Below are positions 61,401-64,000 of a stretch of 64,000 bases of DNA, piece after piece. Location of the stretch: positions 62,001 to 126,000 of the forward strand of contig NW_025947462.1 of NCBI RefSeq assembly GCF_000764305.2, in the 5' to 3' direction. A model generated the notes under the pieces. It saw only the letters and a program-made list of their open reading frames with translations, was not told the DNA's origin and ran no database searches. Made by a program: the position numbers and the translations under genes. Positions within the stretch are counted from its first letter, which is position 1; every line of letters begins with the position of its first letter. This stretch comes from Hyalella azteca. Lineage: Eukaryota > Arthropoda > Malacostraca > Amphipoda > Hyalellidae.

Positions 61401-63114
61401 TTGTCAATAAACAATAATTATTCTTTTATATTTCTACTTAGGTTAACACAAATTTTCCAGCGTGAACTGAAGAGACTGGGGCCATCTTTTCCGTTTCACT
61501 AAATTCGAATTGGAACTTTAAGTTCAACATAAAGACTAGGAAATCAGTTCTAATTATTTACAAACTATTTTTGCGTCGATAAATTACAAAGCAGGAGATG
61601 CGTGCAATAGAAAAGTTCGGAATAATCGCGTTTTACGTCACAAAATAAACGAAAAATGAAAGAAAGGAGGAAGAAAAACTTCACTCACCACGCACGGCTA
61701 CATCCAACGGTTCGCTAAGATGAAATTTCAAAGTTAGAATTTGCATTAATTATAAAAATTATTTCACAGTATGAGTTCAGAAAAATTGTGATGGTGTGTG
61801 GGAGACAACCGGAACGGAAAATCCTGTTAACCAAAATGGGCAAAACGATCAAGATTGAAGTTCAAGGACTGAAGTTACAAGCAAAAAGACAACATATTTC
61901 TATTCTTCTCCAATCTGCATCTGTTCAAATATGAAAACTATTAACGCGGGATGATTGCTAGAAAATGTCTAATAACGGTCAGTTTTCAATTAAATTTCAA
62001 GGTCAAGGTCTTGACCAAGGTTAGAAATAGTATCAATAAAATTTTTCGGTCACTGTCGTGAATTCGAATGTTGGACTATAAATGAGGCATTACAAGTCAC
62101 TTGAACCACCCCACGTGCCTATACACTTATCTAACATTAGTCGCGAATCCCGTCAGTGAATTACGTGATCGGCGAAACCTGTGATCCTGGTGATCGTGAA
62201 CCAAAACATGCTTGAAAGTCGCACCACCTATCGATGTCCAGAACCAGAGATACGAACTCAGTGCCCGGCGAGATACGAATGCCAAAATCAAAAGACGAAA
62301 GCGATGCCCTGAGCGCGAGGTGCTATTACACGATCACTGCACAAGCATCGCGCCGAAATGACGACGATGCAGGCACAGCTCGTGGCGAACTACACTGAGC
62401 GTCGAAGCTGCAACCCTTAAGGCGGCGATGACGTGAACCAATATGCGCTGCCAAGAGCTTTCTGGTAAGCTCACTATATCCCACGGAGCTGGCATGTCTT
62501 TCTTCCTTTCTTCAGTAACCACAGAGAAATAAAATACGCCTCTCTGATGAAGTGCTAATTATCTCTTAAGCTCTTCCTACTTGTTGCGTCGCGGAAAAAT
62601 TGTTCTTATATTAGCGCATGATGCAATGGACGCTAAGGTTAAGGCCAGCGGCCAAGAATGTAGTTATGATGTACAACTATAAAATTTGTTTGTTAGTTAA
62701 TCACAAAACCAAGAGAACATCCAATATGATTGTTTTATATCGATTCAAACTCGTGATCAATGTTGGCACCAATATGTTGAATGTTGAATAAATGTACCAT
62801 TAATAGATACGATAATATCAAGATTTAACGAGTATTGTCAGAATTCAGAGGCTTATAGAATTTATGTATTTGTAGTCCTATAGACCACCCACCGAGGTCA
62901 TCTCATCAATGCTGGACTTCATTTCAGACATGGAAGACTTGAGTTTGCTCAGATTGGACATAGAGACGGAGTGTTGCTGAAGCTGGTCTTGTGTCTGCTG
63001 CTGTTGACACGATGATGTGATTTGTTGACTCTGTTTCAGGAGTTGCTGCTGTTGATGAGTCTCTTGCGAGGTGCTGCTCGTGTGGTCGTTGTCCTGAGCC
63101 ACCCGCACGTTGTC
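38501..63114 (-). CDS. Sarm1: SARM1/dSarm (Ect4) NAD+ hydrolase, 5' end beyond the window
   Basis: Coding exons on the minus strand, all phase-consistent, are 62893-63114, 60583-61059, 58587-58754, 48508-48762, 46741-48176, 46407-46489, 45497-45590, 44059-44248, 43530-43651, 41976-42106, then either 38501-40419 or 41036-41145. An alternative first exon is 49148-51364. The protein has a long Ser/Gln-rich N-terminus, an ARM-repeat regulatory domain, two SAM domains for oligomerisation and a TIR domain that cleaves NAD+. In animals SARM1 drives axon degeneration and is held off by NAD+ at the ARM domain. The catalytic Glu (LEAGKF) is intact. The visible part encodes 1698 aa in the long-tail form. 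The initiator of the 63-kb form is not in the window. Confidence 0.93.
40437..41035 (-). other. Intron or alternative 3' flank between the two last exons
   Basis: Contains the short-isoform poly(A) signal and a GC-rich patch at 40610-40730. In that patch GCTCCCC and GGGGAGC form a 7-bp stem around an ACCGCTTA loop. No exon is visible. Confidence 0.5.
40931..40936 (-). terminator. Polyadenylation signal for the short SARM isoform
   Basis: TTTATT on the plus strand gives AATAAA on the minus strand, 100 nt beyond the short-isoform stop codon and well before the long last exon. Confidence 0.5.
41036..41145 (-). CDS. Sarm1: SARM short alternative last exon
   Basis: Acceptor GTTGCAG, 35 codons then TGA at 41036-41038. 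Reads [20 protein letters not shown] and ends FTGKD. AATAAA lies 100 nt further on, so this can end a transcript. It gives a SARM that stops soon after the TIR domain, as in vertebrates. In-frame reading past TGA would not fit the 40419 acceptor. Confidence 0.7.
41191..41455. repeat. 41-bp tandem repeat in a SARM intron
   Basis: Six to seven units of ATAAAACAGGTGCACTTGG, then AGG-n-GTCATAATATAAGTCATG, in the intron just upstream of the short last exon. Copies differ by a few bases. No splice site is included. Confidence 0.85.
41976..42106 (-). CDS. Sarm1: SARM TIR exon d
   Basis: 131 nt, acceptor CCCCAACAG, donor GTTAGT (phase 1). Encodes the last TIR helix [19 protein letters not shown], then a linker [14 protein letters not shown]. 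Both alternative last exons start in the phase this donor needs. Confidence 0.92.
42118..42985 (-). repeat. ~41-bp tandem repeat, almost AG-free on the sense strand
   Basis: More than 20 units of GAGTGAGTGCGTGGTGTGGGTGATGAA-like plus-strand sequence lie right behind TIR exon d. In the sense (minus) direction it is pyrimidine- and A-rich, with only about two AG dinucleotides. Long open frames in it, up to 349 codons of Thr/His/Ser/Leu repeats, are by-products of the repeat and are not genes. Confidence 0.85.
43530..43651 (-). CDS. Sarm1: SARM TIR exon c
   Basis: 122 nt, acceptor GTGTGCAG, donor GTGAGA. Encodes [19 protein letters not shown] then [12 protein letters not shown] and YFNGV, the BB-to-EE part of the TIR fold. 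Confidence 0.93.
44059..44248 (-). CDS. Sarm1: SARM TIR exon b with the catalytic glutamate
   Basis: 190 nt, acceptor GTGTCCCCAG, donor GTAACA. Encodes [17 protein letters not shown], then ERLEAGKF, where the Glu codon at 44185-44187 is the NADase catalytic residue. [18 protein letters not shown] and KDWVHK follow. The acceptor and first ~18 nt of this exon are repeated about a dozen times upstream. Confidence 0.95.
44240..45160 (-). repeat. ~62-bp tandem repeat made from the TIR exon b acceptor
   Basis: About 13 units fill most of the intron before exon b. Each contains, on the sense strand, CGTATCCCCAG followed by CTTGCTGAAAGTACACA or a near match. That is the real acceptor (CGTGTCCCCAG) plus the first exon bases. 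The rest of the unit is intron text (CACGGCAATCTCATAACTTTC). Confidence 0.9.
45497..45590 (-). CDS. Sarm1: SARM TIR exon a
   Basis: 94 nt, acceptor TTCACAG, donor GTAACT. Encodes the linker and first TIR strand, [17 protein letters not shown], nearly invariant in the family. A 33-bp array sits just upstream in the intron. Confidence 0.93.
45614..45745. repeat. 33-bp tandem repeat upstream of TIR exon a
   Basis: Four units of TATTACAATACGTACGGTATGG, then TAGGTATGAGG, in the intron 25-155 bp before the exon a acceptor. The sense strand is AG-free apart from the exon-proximal end. Confidence 0.85.
46407..46489 (-). CDS. Sarm1: SARM SAM2 exon
   Basis: 83 nt, acceptor CGCAG, donor GTGAGT. Encodes [20 protein letters not shown], the second half of SAM2 that helps build the octameric ring. 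Phases 2 in and 1 out fit both neighbours. Confidence 0.9.
46741..48176 (-). CDS. Sarm1: SARM ARM-repeat and SAM1 exon
   Basis: Acceptor CTGTTGCAG, 1436 nt, donor AG|GTTAGT (phase 2). ARM hallmarks run throughout: [67 protein letters not shown] and [13 protein letters not shown]1 follows with [17 protein letters not shown] and DGDLLLQI, then the start of SAM2 ([12 protein letters not shown]). The ARM domain keeps the TIR domain inactive when NAD+ is bound. Confidence 0.95.
48508..48762 (-). CDS. Sarm1: SARM common exon before the ARM domain
   Basis: Acceptor TTGCAG, 85 codons, donor GAG|GTTTGT, phase 0 at both ends. Starts [20 protein letters not shown]. Polar and Ser/Thr-rich, probably unstructured. 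Both the 58-kb exon and the 49-kb alternative exon can splice to it in frame. Confidence 0.8.
49148..51364 (-). CDS. Sarm1: SARM alternative first coding exon, 739 codons
   Basis: An ATG at 51362-51364 opens a 739-codon frame ending QEFRKRK|GTAAAC. That phase-0 donor joins the exon at 48762 in frame. It lies inside the large intron after 58587, as expected for an internal promoter. The start is Cys/His-rich ([30 protein letters not shown]). A Gln-rich coil ([12 protein letters not shown]) follows, then a long Ser/Thr/Asn-rich part. An acceptor-like TTATCTAG lies right before the ATG and another (GTTGCAG) just inside, so it might instead be an internal exon. No independent gene family is recognised. 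Confidence 0.65.
52400..52780. repeat. ~115-bp tandem repeat in the large SARM intron
   Basis: About four copies share GACGCCTGAGTCAACGGTGA, GTGAGCG-n-GTTACACAACAATCG and CTGTTCGCAATTAT. They lie upstream of the alternative first exon. No coding or splice content recognised. Confidence 0.8.
52781..54400. other. SARM intron, nothing recognised
   Basis: Short open frames at 53189-53410 and 53877-54174 show no family resemblance. About 53930-54120 is GC-richer than its surroundings, without other signs. Confidence 0.4.
54405..54910. repeat. Degenerate CTCCAAC/CTTCATCCGAA low-complexity region
   Basis: Loosely periodic (about 25-30 bp) text such as CCAACATCCGAACTCCCAAC and CCTTCATCCGAACTC decays gradually along the stretch. 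It looks like an old minisatellite. Confidence 0.6.
54930..55875. other. SARM intron, mostly unique
   Basis: A two- to three-fold repeat of AGTTGCGGAATACAAGAATAATGCG lies at about 55080-55145. About 54940-55030 is GC-rich. Otherwise nothing recognised. Confidence 0.45.
55881..56161. repeat. 22-bp tandem repeat with an EcoRI site in each unit
   Basis: About 13 units of GTACGGCTGACGGAATTCATT with one extra base, very homogeneous (a few C/A or C/G changes). Located in the large SARM intron. Confidence 0.9.
56162..58029. other. SARM intron, nothing certain
   Basis: A good acceptor-like TTTTTTTTCTAACCATC...GACTTTCTAG on the minus strand at about 57795-57830 precedes a short open frame ending in TAA near 57713. 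It is not assigned to an exon. The rest is AT-rich. Confidence 0.4.
58030..58464 (-). pseudogene. C-terminal end of a CR1/L2-like reverse transcriptase
   Basis: The minus strand encodes [42 protein letters not shown] and, after a frameshift near 58200, [17 protein letters not shown] and [13 protein letters not shown]. These are the invariant closing blocks of CR1-type ORF2 proteins. The fragment lies in the SARM intron about 120 bp after the 58587 donor. It is truncated and non-functional. Confidence 0.85.
58587..58754 (-). CDS. Sarm1: SARM N-terminal exon
   Basis: Acceptor TTCGTTAG, 56 codons, donor CAG|GTCTGT, phase 0 at both ends. Contains [15 protein letters not shown] and [17 protein letters not shown], the kind of polar repeat found ahead of the ARM domain in arthropod SARM proteins. 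It splices in frame to 48762. Confidence 0.72.
58760..60240. other. SARM intron, AT-rich
   Basis: Loose repeats of short words (CACCCACGAAATT, CTCCATTTATA) occur at about 59820-60240, but no clean array or exon. Confidence 0.45.
60240..60610 (-). repeat. 120-bp tandem repeat containing an exon donor
   Basis: Three units at exactly 120-bp spacing. Each includes AGCTCTAAAAGAAAG|GTATTATTG on the sense strand, with junctions at 60583 (the real donor), 60463 and 60343. The rest of the unit is intron text (AAATCTCTGATCTATACAGG). Confidence 0.88.
60583..61059 (-). CDS. Sarm1: SARM N-terminal exon (Ser-rich)
   Basis: Acceptor TTTTTCCAG, 159 codons, donor AAG|GTATTA (weak), phase 0 at both ends. Highly Ser/Gln-rich start ([16 protein letters not shown]), then an acidic part with [14 protein letters not shown]. 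No known domain; probably a flexible regulatory region. Its 3' end and donor are copied twice in the intron at exactly 120-bp spacing. Confidence 0.72.
61060..62892. other. SARM intron, nothing recognised
   Basis: No repeats or plausible exons. About 62200-62470 is GC-richer and holds an open frame (62334-62522, minus) with no family signature. Confidence 0.4.
62893..63114 (-). CDS. Sarm1: SARM N-terminal exon (Gln-rich, coiled coil)
   Basis: Acceptor TGTTCAG, 74 codons, donor TCG|GTGGGT, phase 0 at both ends. The content is Gln/Ser-rich, then [20 protein letters not shown], a heptad-like stretch likely to form a coiled coil. The exon reads on to a TAG at 62878 if the donor is not used. Upstream exons lie outside the window. 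Confidence 0.7.
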
Positions 63115-63229
63115 CTGAACACAAAAAACTCACTTTAAAATGGCACGCATTTTTACACTAGTAATACAATTAAAAGATAAGCACGAACTGCTGACAAAGA
63201 ATACACTTTAAGACAGACGCGGCTGTAGA

Positions 63230-63400
63230 GAAGGAACACACTTTAATAAAAAATTAGATCAGTACTCACTGTAGTGAGTGACAGAGAGCGCATTTTCTCC
63301 TACATAAATCAGTCGATTTCAAAGTATTCGTAAAATTGTCGAAACCATGTGAAGTCACGGACGGACGGACGGATGGACATGACGAGCACAATAGCGCCTT
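63230..63400. repeat. Dispersed repeat with a GGAC tract
   Basis: It shares CACTG-n-AGTGAGTGACAGAGAGCGCATTTTCTC, a GGACGGACGGAC tract and ACATG-n-CGAGCACAATAG with 12216-12340. Probably a short interspersed element. It lies in the SARM intron upstream of the 63114 exon. The remainder to 64000 shows nothing. Confidence 0.6.
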
Positions 63401-64000
63401 TTTTCCATAAAGGTGAGAAAATTACACTTCACACAAACAACACACATAAAGAAAGGCACATATTGGATGCACCCACATACCCCATTTATATGAGGCCTAG
63501 CAGGACAATTATTTATCTTAAGGAATAAATAATAGCACAGTTCAACAAGTCATTAACACGCGAGTGATAATCCGGTAGACAACTAAAGCGACGCAAGAAT
63601 ACAGCAGTAAAGTGAAAACTAGAGACAATAAGGCAATTGGTTGTTATTGTGTCATGTAGGAGTAAATGAAAATAATGCAGAATATGATCAGCGACACTTC
63701 CTATGGTAATTTTGGCTCGTACATCAAGGAAGACAGCAGTTGCGATTAAAATAAAATTGAAGAAAGCTTAACATTTTGACATGTTCTTGAAATGTTCCAA
63801 AAAGAAAGACACAATAGAGGTCGAATGCATGACGAGCTGATTTTGAAACCGTACAAAACAACAGAATCAATGACACATCAAGTTGACCTTATTTAAAAGG
63901 TTAAATTAATTGAATAGTGATTTTTTCATTCTGTGCTTAACGATACCTCTGGTACATGTTTATAATACAGATTATGTTGAGATGAGTGAATGTTCAATAG

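Overview
This is eukaryotic nuclear DNA. Coding capacity is split into exons bounded by GT..AG introns whose phases match. Intergenic DNA is AT-rich and packed with old transposons and tandem arrays. Gene content (a SARM-type NADase and an arrestin) plus Penelope-like, I-like and CR1-like retroelements and many simple arrays point to an arthropod. A crustacean is my best guess, but that is inference and not shown by any single marker.

Layout. 1-5.5 kb: a TTAA-flanked MITE, a degenerate Tc1-like transposon and a Penelope-like element with extra tail copies. 5.6-7.07 kb: a two-exon N-terminal gene fragment (minus strand) rich in psi-K-x-E motifs, with tandem arrays at both ends. 7.07-15.7 kb: non-autonomous terminal-inverted-repeat elements sharing a CCGTCAA end, many halved or nested. 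16.3-24.1 kb: a tRNA-like SINE remnant, a nearly full-length I-like non-LTR retrotransposon with frameshifts and in-frame stops, and a patchwork of three more retroelement pieces. 24.7-28.9 kb: minisatellite, a second TTAA MITE with another MITE nested in it, and a ~190 bp satellite. 28.9-31 kb: nothing recognised.

31.0-37.03 kb (minus) is a five-exon arrestin gene. Its reconstructed protein is 1116 aa, because about 725 acidic, low-complexity residues interrupt the N-domain. 38.5-63.1 kb and beyond (minus) is the arthropod SARM1/dSarm gene. It has ARM repeats, two SAM domains, a TIR NADase with its catalytic Glu, two mutually exclusive last exons and an alternative 739-codon first exon. Its 5' end lies beyond the window. 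The two genes lie head to tail about 1.5 kb apart.

The most unusual pattern is that several tandem arrays contain copies of functional gene boundaries. Intron copies of the real 5' splice site follow arrestin exon 2, a SARM N-terminal exon and the psi-K-x-E gene's exon 2. About a dozen copies of the real 3' splice site, with the start of its exon, precede the SARM TIR exon. The arrays could act as decoy splice sites. All exon models come from reading splice signals and frame continuity by eye. No transcript or database evidence was available.
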